Part shown: piece after piece, positions 1-9,577 of the stretch
How positions within the stretch are numbered: position 1 is the stretch's first letter
How the letters are laid out: each line of letters begins with the position of its first letter
Assembly (NCBI RefSeq): GCF_000685035.1
Contig: NZ_BAYB01000004.1
Span: forward strand, 62,001 to 126,000
DNA length: 64,000 nt
DNA from: Paraburkholderia ferrariae NBRC 106233
Lineage (GTDB): Bacteria; Pseudomonadota; Gammaproteobacteria; Burkholderiales; Burkholderiaceae
Direction: 5' to 3'
The notes under the pieces: model-generated
Databases searched by the model: none
The model's input: the letters and a program-made list of their open reading frames with translations, nothing else
Told to the model about the DNA's origin: nothing
Position numbers and translations under genes: made by a program

Positions 1-47
1 TCCTTTTCGAGCGATTGTTCTGCTGCGGTCGTTTTCTTCTTTGGCAT
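1..47 (-). CDS. Start of a divergent gene, possibly type I restriction-modification HsdM (partial)
   Basis: Only the first 15 codons lie in the window. They read MPKKKTTAAEQSLEK from an ATG at 47 on the minus strand, behind a strong GAGGAG ribosome binding site six bases upstream. Lys-rich starts leading into a SLEK/SIEK segment are common in type I methyltransferase (HsdM) subunits, and TrlF proteins are often found near type I restriction loci. The HsdM call is therefore an inference from a very short piece. That a gene starts here is better supported than what it encodes. Confidence 0.5.
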   Translation of the reverse strand, partial: MPKKKTTAAEQSLEK

Positions 48-409
48 GAACGCTCCTCGGGCTGCGGGGGCTCCGGTCGAAATGCGTTTGCATGCGAGCC
101 GGGCTTGGTCTCGTCGCGGCTTTGTGGCATGCCGCGCTTGCGTCAGTTTCGCACAGCGCGCCGCCGTCATGCGCGAGCCGTTTGCTTTAACCCAATTCTC
201 TCGACCGCGAACTTGTCCCGCTCGCCATTTCGATGCGGGCGACATGCAATCTGCATAGATCGGTCGGCGGCGGGATCGCGTCGACTCGAACGCTCGACCC
301 GCATCTACCTCCCGCGCGAATGAGACGATATAGTTGAGCGGTCCGAGTCGCGGCGCGCATGCCGCGGTCATGAGAGAGCGCGAGAACAAGCCGATAGCGC
401 GGAGACCGT
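48..409. promoter_or_regulatory. Divergent intergenic region upstream of trlF
   Basis: About 360 bases between two divergent starts, so it must hold promoters for both. The only local structure seen is a perfect dyad at 244-256 (ATGCA, three bases, TGCAT), which could be an operator. Reading frames here have no family resemblance and are taken as chance. No RNA gene was recognised. Confidence 0.4.
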
Positions 410-3400
410 ATGCAAAATGAAAAAATTGGGTCCACGTGGAAAAAGTGGGATTTGCACGTCCACACCCCGGCATCCATCATTCACCACTACCCAGGAGGCG
501 AAGACGCCGCGTGGGAGGCTTTCCTCTCCGATCTCGAGGAACTGCCGGCCGAATTCAAAGTCATCGGCATCAACGATTATGTGTTCGTCGATGGCTATGA
601 ACGGGTTCTGCGCGCGAAGCGGGAGCAAGGCCGACTCAAGAACCTTGACCTGATTCTGCCGGTCGTTGAACTGCGGCTCGACAAGTTTGGCGGCGTCGTC
701 CAAAAGACGAAAGACGGATTCTCCGAGTCGAATTGGAGCCGAATAAACCTGCACGTCATTTTCGACGAAGTCGAGCCCGCGCTTATTCGGGATCAGTTCC
801 TCAGCGCGATCACGCGGCACTACACGCTGACGCCGGAAGCGAGCAGCCAGGGGGCGAGATGGGGCGGTGTGATCACGCGCGAAAATCTGCGCGCGCTCGG
901 CGAAGCCATCATTGCCGCGGCACCCGACGGCCAAAAGTCTGGTTATGACGACCCGCTGACGGAGGGCTTCAATTCGTTGAACGTCAGCATGGAGAAGGTC
1001 AAGGAGGCGCTCAACACACCATACTTCGAGCGCAGCCATTTGCTTGCCATCGGCAAAACCGAATGGGACAGCCTGCGTTGGAGTGACCACACGATCGCAG
1101 ACAAGAGAACCGTCATTAACGAGGCGGATCTCGTCTTCACTGCGGCGGAGAGCCCGGCGGCTTATGAAAAGGCGCGCAAAAGCTTGGCTGACGCGAAAGT
1201 GAATGCCTTGCTTTTGGACTGTTCGGACGCCCATTGGTTGAGCACGGAGAAGGACAAGGACCGCATCGGCAACTGCTTCACGTGGATCAAGGCGGACGCC
1301 ACATTCGCGGGCCTGGTCCAAGCGATACGCGAGTTTTCGAACCGCGTCTATATCGGCGACAATCCGCCGAAGCGGCAACTGGTCGAACGAAACAGGACGA
1401 AATACGTTTCGTCCATTCGCGTGAAGAAGAAGCCTGGCTCTGCGTTGCGAGAACCATGGTTCGACGTGGACATGCCTCTCAACAGTGACTTGGTGGCGAT
1501 CATCGGCAACAAGGGAAGCGGCAAAAGCGCTCTGTCCGACATCATTGCGCTGGCGGGCGACACGAAAAACATGGTCGACGCGAGAAACAGGGCGGGTTTT
1601 TCGTTCTTGAACGAGCTGCGCTTTCGGAATCCCAAAGGGAAGCTGGCGCAGCACTTCACGGCCACGATTGTCTGGAGGGACGGCACGGAGTCGCCGCGAC
1701 AGCTTGACGAGGACCCTTCGCCGACAAGCGTCGAGCGAGTCAAATATTTGCCGCAACTGTATCTCGAAACGCTGTGCAACGAGCTCGGCGAGGGCGGCTC
1801 ATCCACGTTCGACAGCGAGCTTCGAAAAATCATCTTCTCCCATGTTCCCGAAGAGGACCGGCTTGACCAACCATCAATGGATGCGTTGATCGACTTCAAG
1901 GTCGCGGAAATCAATGCCGCGAGGCAAGCCATCATCAAAGAGATTTCGAGGATCAATGCCGATATTCTGGCCACCGAGGATCGGATGACGGCTGAGTTCC
2001 GGACGGGGCTGGAAAAGCAGCTTGAGGCGAAGCGCTCTGAACTGGCGGCGCTTGACGCAGGCAAACCCGTCGAGGTCGCAGACCCGGGCGCCTCACCGGA
2101 AGCGCAGCGCGAATCGGAGCAAGCGGCCGAGTTGATCCAGCAGCTCGAAGCGCAAGCGGCGGCCGTAGACAAGGAGGAGGCGGAGCTTCGCGATCGCAAG
2201 GGGGCGGCTGTCAAGCGGCAGGCGCTGGCGAAGCGAATCTCGCAGGCGGTCGAAAATCACAAGAAAGCTCACGACCAGTTTCTCCAAGAGTTGGCCCCTT
2301 TGCTGGGCGAATTGGGCGCGGAAATTCGCCCCGATCAGCTTGTTTCATTGCAAATCAACCTGGCTCCCGTCAATGAAGTTGGCGCGGCGGCGGCCACGGA
2401 GATTCTCAGCGTTGACGGGGCGCTTCTGAGCGAAGAGGCGGACGGCCTCATCAAGCGACGCGAGACCGTCAAGGCGTCCATCGAGGCGACGAAGACGAAG
2501 CTCGGCGAGAGGCAGCGCCTGTTTATCCAATACAAGGAAGCGCTCGCAGCGTGGGAAAAGGCGAAAACCGAACTGATCGGCGGGAAGGACAAGGCAAATA
2601 GCATTGGCTGGCTGGAAGCGGAGATCGAGGGGCTCGCCGCATTGCCGGGGCGGCTTTCGGATTTGCGCGCGAGCCGGGTCGAGAAGGCCAAGCAGGTTCA
2701 TGCGTTGATCGTGGAGGCCGTCAACGAATACCGTCGGCTATACGAGCCGGTTCAGTCCTTTGTTCAATCGGCGCAGCAGATGGACATGCCTCTTCCTCTC
2801 GACTTTCAAGTTCGGATCGACGAGTCGGGTTTTCAGGAGCGCTTCTTCGCAAGCATCAATCGCCAGGCGCGAGGATCGTTTTACGGGATCGAGGACAGCG
2901 ACCAACGGATGCGGGAGCTTCTGAGCGAAGCAGACTTCTCAACGGCGGACGGGACGATCGCTTTTGCGGAAAAGCTCGACGATTTGCTTCGCCACGACCG
3001 CAGAGACGACGCAGGGCGGCCGACGAGGCTGGCCGACCAAGTTCGACGCACGGCCGGGCCAAGAGAGGTGCTCGACTACCTCTATGGACTCGACTACCTG
3101 TCGCCTCGGTATTCGCTGACTTACGCGCAGCAGGAAATCGGGCAATTGTCGCCGGGGGAGCGCGGTCTTTTGCTGCTCGTCTTTTACCTGCTTGTGGACA
3201 AGGACGACATCCCCATCGTCATCGACCAGCCGGAGGAGAATCTCGACAACCAGACGATCTACAAGATCTTGGTGAAATGCATTAAAGCGGCCAAGGAGCG
3301 CCGCCAAGTCATCATCGTCACCCACAATCCCAACTTGGCGGTTGTGTGCGACGCGGAGCAGATCATCTACGCGGAGTGCGACAAGACCGAGCACAGCTTC

Positions 3401-3511
3401 ACTTATGAGGCCGGGGGCATCGAGAACCCGAAGATGCTCGAAAAGGTGATTCACATCCTTGAAGGGACGAAGCCGGCGTTTAAGAACCGCAGCGACAAAT
3501 ACGCGCTTTGA
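410..3511 (+). CDS. trlF: TrlF family protein: PHP domain fused to an ABC/SMC-type ATPase
   Basis: A 1033-residue protein. The N-terminus has a PHP-type metal-binding motif (DLHVHTP, about residues 15-21), with a further acidic/His motif (DCSDAHWL) near residue 270. A Walker A motif (GNKGSGKS) lies near residue 365. A long Glu/Lys/Ala-rich coiled-coil region follows (about 480-800), then an ABC signature-like segment (LSPGERG, about 912) and Walker B (IVIDQPEENLDN, about 935), with a switch-like THNPN after it. This hydrolase-plus-split-ATPase layout is that of TrlF proteins, which are linked to defence islands and restriction loci; the exact substrate is not established. The 3' neighbour is an HNH-like gene, and a probable HsdM gene starts divergently upstream. 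I infer a nucleic-acid-directed defence role. The start is the first ATG of the frame, but its ribosome binding site is weak. Confidence 0.88.
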   Translation: MQNEKIGSTWKKWDLHVHTPASIIHHYPGGEDAAWEAFLSDLEELPAEFKVIGINDYVFVDGYERVLRAKREQGRLKNLDLILPVVELRLDKFGGVVQKTKDGFSESNWSRINLHVIFDEVEPALIRDQFLSAITRHYTLTPEASSQGARWGGVITRENLRALGEAIIAAAPDGQKSGYDDPLTEGFNSLNVSMEKVKEALNTPYFERSHLLAIGKTEWDSLRWSDHTIADKRTVINEADLVFTAAESPAAYEKARKSLADAKVNALLLDCSDAHWLSTEKDKDRIGNCFTWIKADATFAGLVQAIREFSNRVYIGDNPPKRQLVERNRTKYVSSIRVKKKPGSALREPWFDVDMPLNSDLVAIIGNKGSGKSALSDIIALAGDTKNMVDARNRAGFSFLNELRFRNPKGKLAQHFTATIVWRDGTESPRQLDEDPSPTSVERVKYLPQLYLETLCNELGEGGSSTFDSELRKIIFSHVPEEDRLDQPSMDALIDFKVAEINAARQAIIKEISRINADILATEDRMTAEFRTGLEKQLEAKRSELAALDAGKPVEVADPGASPEAQRESEQAAELIQQLEAQAAAVDKEEAELRDRKGAAVKRQALAKRISQAVENHKKAHDQFLQELAPLLGELGAEIRPDQLVSLQINLAPVNEVGAAAATEILSVDGALLSEEADGLIKRRETVKASIEATKTKLGERQRLFIQYKEALAAWEKAKTELIGGKDKANSIGWLEAEIEGLAALPGRLSDLRASRVEKAKQVHALIVEAVNEYRRLYEPVQSFVQSAQQMDMPLPLDFQVRIDESGFQERFFASINRQARGSFYGIEDSDQRMRELLSEADFSTADGTIAFAEKLDDLLRHDRRDDAGRPTRLADQVRRTAGPREVLDYLYGLDYLSPRYSLTYAQQEIGQLSPGERGLLLLVFYLLVDKDDIPIVIDQPEENLDNQTIYKILVKCIKAAKERRQVIIVTHNPNLAVVCDAEQIIYAECDKTEHSFTYEAGGIENPKMLEKVIHILEGTKPAFKNRSDKYAL

Positions 3512-3601
3512 GCGTTTCGTCGGCGATGGCGCGAGGCGGCTAGCTGGCGCGCAACAGGGCGCCATCGTGTTATCGGGGCGGAGATTGAATGGGGAAGAGC
3601 C

Positions 3602-4072
3602 ATGTCGCAGCGCAAGCATCAGTTGCCTCCTTTTCTGGATGGCGTAGTGTCGGAGCAAGTCTATTTCCGCTGGCTTGCTCGCAAGGTCGTTGCTCATGTG
3701 CGCCGAGACCGCAAGCGTTTTGCGAATGAGGCAACGGGAGCCGCTTATCGCCAGGCGATTCACGAAGCGGTTGTCGCGAGTGGCGGGCGCGACGACTACA
3801 CAGGCGAAGAGCTCGACTGGACGCTCATCAGCAAATACGCGAACGCCGAATCCCAAGAGGGCCGGCATCATTACAAAGCGGGCTTCGCGTTATTGCCCAC
3901 GGTGGACCACGTCGAGGCGTCGGCAAGCGAGGCGGCGTTCAAGGTATGCGCGTGGCGCACGAACGACGCAAAAAACGATTTGTCCGTCGATGGCTTCATC
4001 GCTTTGTGCGCGTGGGTTCTGATTCACGCCGGGTATCGCGTTGAGCCTCCCGAGCAGGAGTGCGCGGCGTAG
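3602..4072 (+). CDS. Small HNH-like protein downstream of TrlF
   Basis: A 156-residue protein whose start is set by a GGGAAGAG ribosome binding site just upstream. The second half carries DDYTGEELDW, then LPTVDHV, then CAWRTNDAKNDL. This spacing of Asp-His, Asn and Lys/Asn is what is seen in compact HNH (beta-beta-alpha metal) endonucleases that lack the zinc-binding cysteines. I therefore suggest a nuclease or a degenerate relative. It follows trlF by 90 bases on the same strand and probably shares its transcript. What it cuts, if anything, is unknown. Confidence 0.6.
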   Translation: MSQRKHQLPPFLDGVVSEQVYFRWLARKVVAHVRRDRKRFANEATGAAYRQAIHEAVVASGGRDDYTGEELDWTLISKYANAESQEGRHHYKAGFALLPTVDHVEASASEAAFKVCAWRTNDAKNDLSVDGFIALCAWVLIHAGYRVEPPEQECAA

Positions 4073-4181
4073 CGTTCACGCGGTATCAAACACAACCAGG
4101 GCGACTCTCTTTGGGTGCGCGCGCTCGGTTTCCCTGCTAGGATTTGTCCATAAACATCAAAATCCTTTCACGGGGGATCGC

Positions 4182-4592
4182 ATGTCGAAAGTGTTCAAGG
4201 AAGCGCTTAAAGGTCGGCCGGCCCAAGAGGATTCGTCAGGGGCGGCGCCTGCCACATACAGAAAAGTTGTGAATGGATTGTCCATGGCGCTGGACCGTGA
4301 GCCTGTGCACACTCGCTGGCCAAGCCAAGACTTTGAGTTGCTGCTCGACGAGATTCCCGAGGCGATGAAGGCGAAGGCGCTCGAATGGTATGAGCGCGGG
4401 ATCAAGAGAGGGCTGGCGCGGGCCACGGACCTCATGGGCAGTGGAAAGATCACGGTCAAAGATGGCGTGGTGTATGCGCCCTCCGAGATCCAGGTGAATG
4501 TTCGGACAAAATTTCGCGGTGAAGAGTGGGAGTCGCGAGAATTCATCGTTGACACGACGGACATCGGTTTCGACAACGCCTCCGGTGATTGA
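4182..4592 (+). CDS. Hypothetical protein, 136 residues
   Basis: I do not recognise a family. The ATG at 4182 is preferred over an in-frame start 141 bases upstream because a GGGGG-type ribosome binding site lies directly before it. The protein is soluble, with a charged helical centre (AMKAKALEWYERGIKRGLA) and a C-terminal half rich in beta-type residues (VVYAPSEIQVNVRTKFRG). It has no signal peptide or membrane segment. It is the last plus-strand gene of the trlF group and faces the minus-strand mobilization operon. It may be an accessory of TrlF or a mobile-element housekeeping gene. Confidence 0.6.
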   Translation: MSKVFKEALKGRPAQEDSSGAAPATYRKVVNGLSMALDREPVHTRWPSQDFELLLDEIPEAMKAKALEWYERGIKRGLARATDLMGSGKITVKDGVVYAPSEIQVNVRTKFRGEEWESREFIVDTTDIGFDNASGD

Positions 4593-4730
4593 GCTTGTCG
4601 GCGAGAGTCTTTGGTGCGCTCTGGCCTGATGAGCGCGCGAGAGCGGAACGCGGCGCAAGCGCTGTTTTATTGACTCGTCGCTGTTTTTGATCTCATTTTT
4701 TCTTATACACCTGACGCACCCTTGCCAGGT

Positions 4731-4756
4731 GAAAAACCATCGGGCGCGAACGCCCG
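4731..4756 (-). terminator. Intrinsic terminator between convergent genes
   Basis: A hairpin with arms CGGGCG and CGCCCG around a CGAA loop (4741-4756). On the minus strand it is followed shortly by a T-run (4731-4736), so it suits the end of the minus-strand gene that stops at 4784. A-residues also flank the other side, so it may work in both directions. Confidence 0.6.
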
Positions 4757-4783
4757 AAAAACAGCAGGGCATTCGCGTCCGCG

Positions 4784-5572
4784 TCATGCCGCGAAGGAGC
4801 CAACAACGGCTCCAAGCTTGCCTTGCTTGTCGATCGAATGCGCCGCGATTTGCCACGAGCCGCTCGGCGAAAGGCTGCACGAGAAGCAAACGGCGCTGAA
4901 TGAATCGAGCCGAGAAAGCGGGCTGCCTGCTTCGATTAGTTCGACGCGGACGAGGGAGGGCAGCGCCGCGCTTTGCGCGCGGGCGCCATCCACCGCGACG
5001 ATCTGGCAGAGAAAGTCCATCGAGACAAACGTCCCTGACGCGCGAGTTTTCGATCGCCATGCGGCGCGCGCCAACATCGATTTTGGCGTCGGCTCGCCGA
5101 GCGCTTTCGCCGTCGCGCGCAGCCAGTCGCCAATCGAAACGGCGGAAGCTTCGCGTGGCTGACCGCCGAGTTCTTCGTCGAAATCGTCGTCGACTGCGGC
5201 GGCCATCATCGCGCGCATGTCTTCGGCGATCTCGTGGACGCGCTCGACCCGGTCATGGATTTGCCGCGCGGTTTGATCGGCGTTTTTGTCGGAGGCGGAC
5301 AGCGCGGCGAGCAATCGGGCTTCGAGCTGACCGATCGCGGCGATCGTTTCCGCGCTGGCTTCGCGGGTCTCACGCGCCGCGTCGATCTCGCTTGCGGGAA
5401 CGAAGAGCGGCGTCGTCGCCAGTTCGAGCGCTTTGTCGATCGCGTCGATCGGCGTCGGGGCGCCAGGAAGCGAAGCGGCGAGCGCTTGCAACTTCTCCTT
5501 TCGCCTTCGCGTCAACCAGACGCTGACCTGCTTTTGATCCCACCGACTGCCACTCGATTCTTCGTTCGTCAT
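4784..5572 (-). CDS. Probable mobilization accessory protein, ribbon-helix-helix-like N-terminus
   Basis: A 262-residue protein of unknown family. The first 50 residues (KQVSVWLTRRRKEKLQAL, then PIDAIDKALELA) resemble the strand-plus-two-helix layout of small ribbon-helix-helix DNA-binding domains. An Ala/Glu-rich predicted coiled coil covers about residues 65-125. The C-terminal half is a compact domain without known motifs. It lies about 150 bases downstream of the MobF relaxase on the same strand, the last gene of that operon. By position it could be a relaxosome component or a segregation-type protein. The fold suggestion comes from pattern only. Confidence 0.5.
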   Translation of the reverse strand: MTNEESSGSRWDQKQVSVWLTRRRKEKLQALAASLPGAPTPIDAIDKALELATTPLFVPASEIDAARETREASAETIAAIGQLEARLLAALSASDKNADQTARQIHDRVERVHEIAEDMRAMMAAAVDDDFDEELGGQPREASAVSIGDWLRATAKALGEPTPKSMLARAAWRSKTRASGTFVSMDFLCQIVAVDGARAQSAALPSLVRVELIEAGSPLSRLDSFSAVCFSCSLSPSGSWQIAAHSIDKQGKLGAVVGSFAA

Positions 5573-5725
5573 TTCGTTTGTCTTCGCGTGATCGGAAAAT
5601 TGGCGTTCGCTGTTGGCGTCGTTCGGTCTTGGCGGCCTGCACGCGAATCAATCGGGCCGACGGGGCATCGTGTCCGCGCCGACGCGGAGCATCGCGACCG
5701 TCAGCCTCATGATTTCGAGGGGCAC

Positions 5726-8700
5726 TCAGCGACGCAGATCGTCGCCCGGCTCCCGGCCGGCGTTGCGTTGGCGAGTTGGCTTCTCGCCCATGAGTCGCCG
5801 GACGCGTCGTCGCGCTTGCGGCGAGGCCGGAAGTGGCGCGGCGGACTGGCTTTTCTCGGCGCGCGCTGTCTTCATTCTCTTTTGCGCGTTTGCTTTTGCG
5901 TTCGCGCCAGCGGCGCGGCGACGTCGCTCGGGATTATTGGAGTGGGCCGGTGAGCGTGCCAGTGTGGCCGTCGGAGTCGGAGCCGGTTGCGATGCGGGAA
6001 GAGGAGCGGAAGCTGCGTCGCGGTCGATCGACGCGGCTTCGCGATAGTCGAGCGTGGTCTCTTTCGCCCGGCTCTTGCTCATGCTGCGCGCCAAAGCCTC
6101 GATGATCTGCTCCCGGTCGAGCGGGACTTGTCGCTCAGCTTGGGCCGCTGCGAGATGCGACTCGGGATCGAACGCGGCGACAGCGGGCGCGTCGACGTAG
6201 AGGGTCGTCGCGAATCGCGAGCGGCTCGCGGCGACATACGACCACTCGCGGCTCATGGTCGCGGTCGTTGGATTGACGAGGACGTGCGCGCTGTCGACCG
6301 TGCGCCCCTGGCTTTTATAATTTGTGAGGCAATAGGCGAGGTCGAACCATCCGAATGACGCGGGAACGGCGATGATCGTTTTGTCGCGCCCGCCCGTGTT
6401 GTCGATCGCGTCGTCGAGCTCGACAACAAGTTCGCCCGCGAGATCGGGACGCGTGGCGCCTGGCTCGGGTTCGACGACGTCAAGCGCGGCTCTGATGTTG
6501 ACGGCTCGAACGGTTCCCGTCGCTCCATTCGTCACGCCGAGCTCGCGGTCGTTTTTCGTGAAGACGACGCGATCGCCAGGCGCGAAGCGCTTCGTCTCCG
6601 GCTCCGCGTCGCGAATGTTGACCGGCAAGTCGGCGCCGGCTTCGTCTCGCACGACGCCTTTCTCGACAAGAAGCGCGCGAGCCATCGTGTTCAGCGATGC
6701 GACTTCCGCGCGAGTCGCGGCGATCATGATCTTGGAGGGCAGCAGCGTCCTGTCGATCGCCCACTCATCCACCGCGGCTCGCATGGCGGGCGTTCCGGTC
6801 GGCGTCGCGTTTGGCTCGGCGGCGCGATTCGTTTCTGAGATCAAGGCGCTCGGCTGGACGCCAACGCCGAGAAGGCGAAGCCGTCCGCGTTCGTCGAGCA
6901 GGCGCAACGCGGGGAGGGCGGAGCCCTCGGCGAGCAAGGACACCGCTTCGCGTAACCATTCGTGGTCGAATCTCTCTCGCCAGCGTGCGAACCCGCGAGC
7001 GAGCTTTGGCGCGCTCGCGCAAAGCCGCTCGATCGCAGTGAGACGAGAGTCCTCGGGCGCCGCGCGCAGCGCCGCGACTTGCTCCTTGCTGATGCCCAGG
7101 CCGGCTCGCGCCTGAGCGTCGAGCCATTCGAGAAGCGGCTCAAACGCCGTTCTTTGTCGCTGGATTTTGGAAATCTCCGCGCGGCCGTGCGCGCGAAGCA
7201 ACGACGCGAAAATGCCGCCGCCCGCGACGGGCTGCAACTGCTTGGGGTCTCCGACGCAAACAAGCTTGCCGCCGGCAGCCAGGACAACCTCTTGCAACGC
7301 GGCGAACTCGGGCGAGCCCACCAAGCCGGCTTCATCCAAGACGACGATCGAGCGCTCGGTGAGCGGCGCGCGGCCGGAGCGGGCGGCGAGCAGAAGGCTC
7401 GCGAGAGTGCGGGATTTCGCGCCAGTTTCTCTCGCGAGAGTCCGCGCGGCGGAGGCCGACTGGCAGCAGCCGACGACGGAGAAGCCGGCGGCTTCGTAGG
7501 CTCGAATGGCCGCGCGCAGCATGGTCGTTTTTCCGGTCCCGGCCCAGCCGACGACGAACGCATGTTGTCCGGTTTCGCAGGCGACATGGAGAGCCGCGGC
7601 GCGTTGTTGGCCGAGCGAGACTTCGACGCCGAGCTTCTCGCGCAGCTCGCGTTCGAGCGCGTCGAACTCCCGGTCGACGAGCGCCGGATCGACCCTGTGC
7701 GCGCGGCTCTCTTTTCCCGCATGCACGCGCGCGTCGGCCGTGTCTTCGAGCGTTTGGCGTGCCCTCGACGAAAAGACGTCGGTCATGCCCGCTGTTGTTC
7801 CGAGCCGCGCGACCAAGTCGGAGGACATCAGCGCATTGAGCTCCGCGAGACATTCTGCGGCGGACCATTTGCCCATCGCCTGGGCGCAGATCGCGGCGAG
7901 CGCTTCTTGCCGAGTCGCGCATGACTTGGACGACATGAGCTCTTCGAGCAGGGCCTCGCGGTCGATCGCGAATGGCGACGGGGCGTGGCGCGTGGCGCCG
8001 TCTGCCAGGACATGGAGGGCCGGCTCGGCGGGCAGGGCGGCGGCGCGATCGGAGGGCGCAGGTTCAGCGAGAGAGGGCGATGCGGGAGCCGCCGCGGGCG
8101 CAAGACCGGCGCGCATTCGAGCGACGGCGGCGGCGTCTAGGCCAATGCTCGCGGCCTGCTCTTTGAAGAGCGCGAGCAGCTCGGGCAACGGAGGCTCGGC
8201 TTTTCCGGCGCGCGTGTTGAGCGCCGCGACGCCCTTCGCAGCTGGGCTGTGGTCGCCCGCCGCATGCTTGTCGAGGTGCTCGCGAATTTGCCGGCTCCGC
8301 GTCGAGAGCGCGTCGCGTTGCGCGTCGGAAATTCCAGCAAGATTGAAATAAGGGCCGTCGGGCACAATCGCGAAGCCGAGTTCGCGCATGCGCCAAGCGA
8401 GCTCCGCTCGAAACACAGCCCCTGTCGCGAGCTTGCGTTCAAACTGCGGGCGCAGTTCGAGCGCGCTCCATTCGTTGGAGCCATGACGTTTTCCTACGTT
8501 TAGAAAAAACGCGTGGAGATGGAGTTGCGGTTCGAGCGCCCGGCTTGCGAAATGAACGTGGCAGGCGGCCAGCGTCGCGTCCGCTTCGCGTTGCACGCGG
8601 CCGCCTTTCTCGTGCCGCGTGAGCGCTCCCGAGTCAGCGTAGCTCAGCGCGGCGAGAGCGGCGTCTTTCAGGCACCGGATGATGTCTCGTTGCGTCTGTG

Positions 8701-9058
8701 CGTCGGCCGCCGCGAACGCGACCGACACGTCCTTGGGGGCGGAGAACGTCAGGTCCAAGCCCATGACGTGACGATCGCCCGCGCCCTGGACTAAGGGCTC
8801 GCCCGTGAGCGGGTGGAAGCCGTGGGCCAGGCGCGCGACGTGCTCCGGCTCGGGCGCGTCGCCGAGGCCAAGCAGCCGCGCGCCGTCGCCGGCCCAAAAC
8901 GGAGCGGGCTGGCCGAGCTCGGGCGAGCCGCGGAGATACTCGACGAAGTCGCCGCGCTCGCGCGTTGAGGGGCTCCGGATATAGAAAAGGTAGCCGTCGC
9001 CGCTCTTTGCGCTGCGCTTCTGATTCTTCGCCGAGTTGATTTTCGTGAGGGAAAGCAT
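5726..9058 (-). CDS. MobF-family conjugative relaxase/helicase (TrwC/TraI type)
   Basis: An 1110-residue protein that would nick oriT and unwind the transferred strand. The N-terminal relaxase domain has candidate catalytic tyrosines Y23 and Y26 and the metal-binding histidines H169, H180 and H182 (EPQLHLHAFFLNV), with the spacing seen in TrwC. A second domain carries Walker A (GWAGTGKTTM, about residue 508), Walker B (VLDEAGLVG) and late superfamily 1 motifs near the C-terminus (LTNYKSQGRTVDSAHV). The tail is basic and Ala-rich. Length and order match full MobF relaxases, so it looks intact. A small HTH gene precedes it, and the coupling protein is about 3 kb away. Confidence 0.93.
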   Translation of the reverse strand: MLSLTKINSAKNQKRSAKSGDGYLFYIRSPSTRERGDFVEYLRGSPELGQPAPFWAGDGARLLGLGDAPEPEHVARLAHGFHPLTGEPLVQGAGDRHVMGLDLTFSAPKDVSVAFAAADAQTQRDIIRCLKDAALAALSYADSGALTRHEKGGRVQREADATLAACHVHFASRALEPQLHLHAFFLNVGKRHGSNEWSALELRPQFERKLATGAVFRAELAWRMRELGFAIVPDGPYFNLAGISDAQRDALSTRSRQIREHLDKHAAGDHSPAAKGVAALNTRAGKAEPPLPELLALFKEQAASIGLDAAAVARMRAGLAPAAAPASPSLAEPAPSDRAAALPAEPALHVLADGATRHAPSPFAIDREALLEELMSSKSCATRQEALAAICAQAMGKWSAAECLAELNALMSSDLVARLGTTAGMTDVFSSRARQTLEDTADARVHAGKESRAHRVDPALVDREFDALERELREKLGVEVSLGQQRAAALHVACETGQHAFVVGWAGTGKTTMLRAAIRAYEAAGFSVVGCCQSASAARTLARETGAKSRTLASLLLAARSGRAPLTERSIVVLDEAGLVGSPEFAALQEVVLAAGGKLVCVGDPKQLQPVAGGGIFASLLRAHGRAEISKIQRQRTAFEPLLEWLDAQARAGLGISKEQVAALRAAPEDSRLTAIERLCASAPKLARGFARWRERFDHEWLREAVSLLAEGSALPALRLLDERGRLRLLGVGVQPSALISETNRAAEPNATPTGTPAMRAAVDEWAIDRTLLPSKIMIAATRAEVASLNTMARALLVEKGVVRDEAGADLPVNIRDAEPETKRFAPGDRVVFTKNDRELGVTNGATGTVRAVNIRAALDVVEPEPGATRPDLAGELVVELDDAIDNTGGRDKTIIAVPASFGWFDLAYCLTNYKSQGRTVDSAHVLVNPTTATMSREWSYVAASRSRFATTLYVDAPAVAAFDPESHLAAAQAERQVPLDREQIIEALARSMSKSRAKETTLDYREAASIDRDAASAPLPASQPAPTPTATLARSPAHSNNPERRRRAAGANAKANAQKRMKTARAEKSQSAAPLPASPQARRRVRRLMGEKPTRQRNAGREPGDDLRR

Positions 9059-9085
9059 TCGGCCGATCGAGCGTCGGATCGAGCC

Positions 9086-9577
9086 TCAACGGGCTCGGAG
9101 GCGCCGTTTTGTTTCCCGCGCCCCGGAGGCCGCGGTTTGGCTCGCCTTGGCGTCGTGGCCGCTGGCGGCGTGTTTGGCTTTCACCCTCGCCAAAACCCGC
9201 GCGATGATCTCATCGCGCGCTTCGCTGTTCTGCCGAGCCTGCTCGATGGATTCAGGGGGCTTCTCGTCCGCTTGGCGTCGGACCTTCGGCGACGGTTGCT
9301 CTTGCGAGCTATACCACTCGGCGAGGTCGTCCAGGCGCACGGCGGGCATCGAGCAAAGCATGCGATGCGGAAGAAAGAAGCGGCCTTCGCGCATCGCCGT
9401 GTAAATCGTCGGCGCGGCGATGCCAAGGATCTTTGACAACTGCGCCACGCGAACAAATGCCGACTCGATTCGGTATTGTTGCGCGAGGGATTTCTTGGCC
9501 TCATCGGCCGTCATCCTTCTTTCCATCCGCTCCATGGGCGCTGCGGCTTGCTCGTCTGCTTCGACATTTCGCTCCAT
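9086..9577 (-). CDS. Small HTH protein upstream of the relaxase
   Basis: A 163-residue protein whose central part (FVRVAQLSKILGIAAPTIYT, then MPAVRLDDLAEWY) looks like a helix-turn-helix of the AlpA/excisionase type, a winged helix followed by a short DNA-reading strand. A charged Arg/Ala-rich tail follows. It ends 27 bases before the relaxase start, so the two are probably cotranscribed. A role in oriT binding or in control of the transfer operon fits. An internal start at the second or third Met is possible. Confidence 0.6.
   Translation of the reverse strand: MERNVEADEQAAAPMERMERRMTADEAKKSLAQQYRIESAFVRVAQLSKILGIAAPTIYTAMREGRFFLPHRMLCSMPAVRLDDLAEWYSSQEQPSPKVRRQADEKPPESIEQARQNSEARDEIIARVLARVKAKHAASGHDAKASQTAASGARETKRRLRAR

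Noticed and set aside
368..1756. Long antisense frame within trlF
   Set aside because: It mirrors the coding frame of trlF, lacks a family pattern and is explained by GC-rich codon bias.
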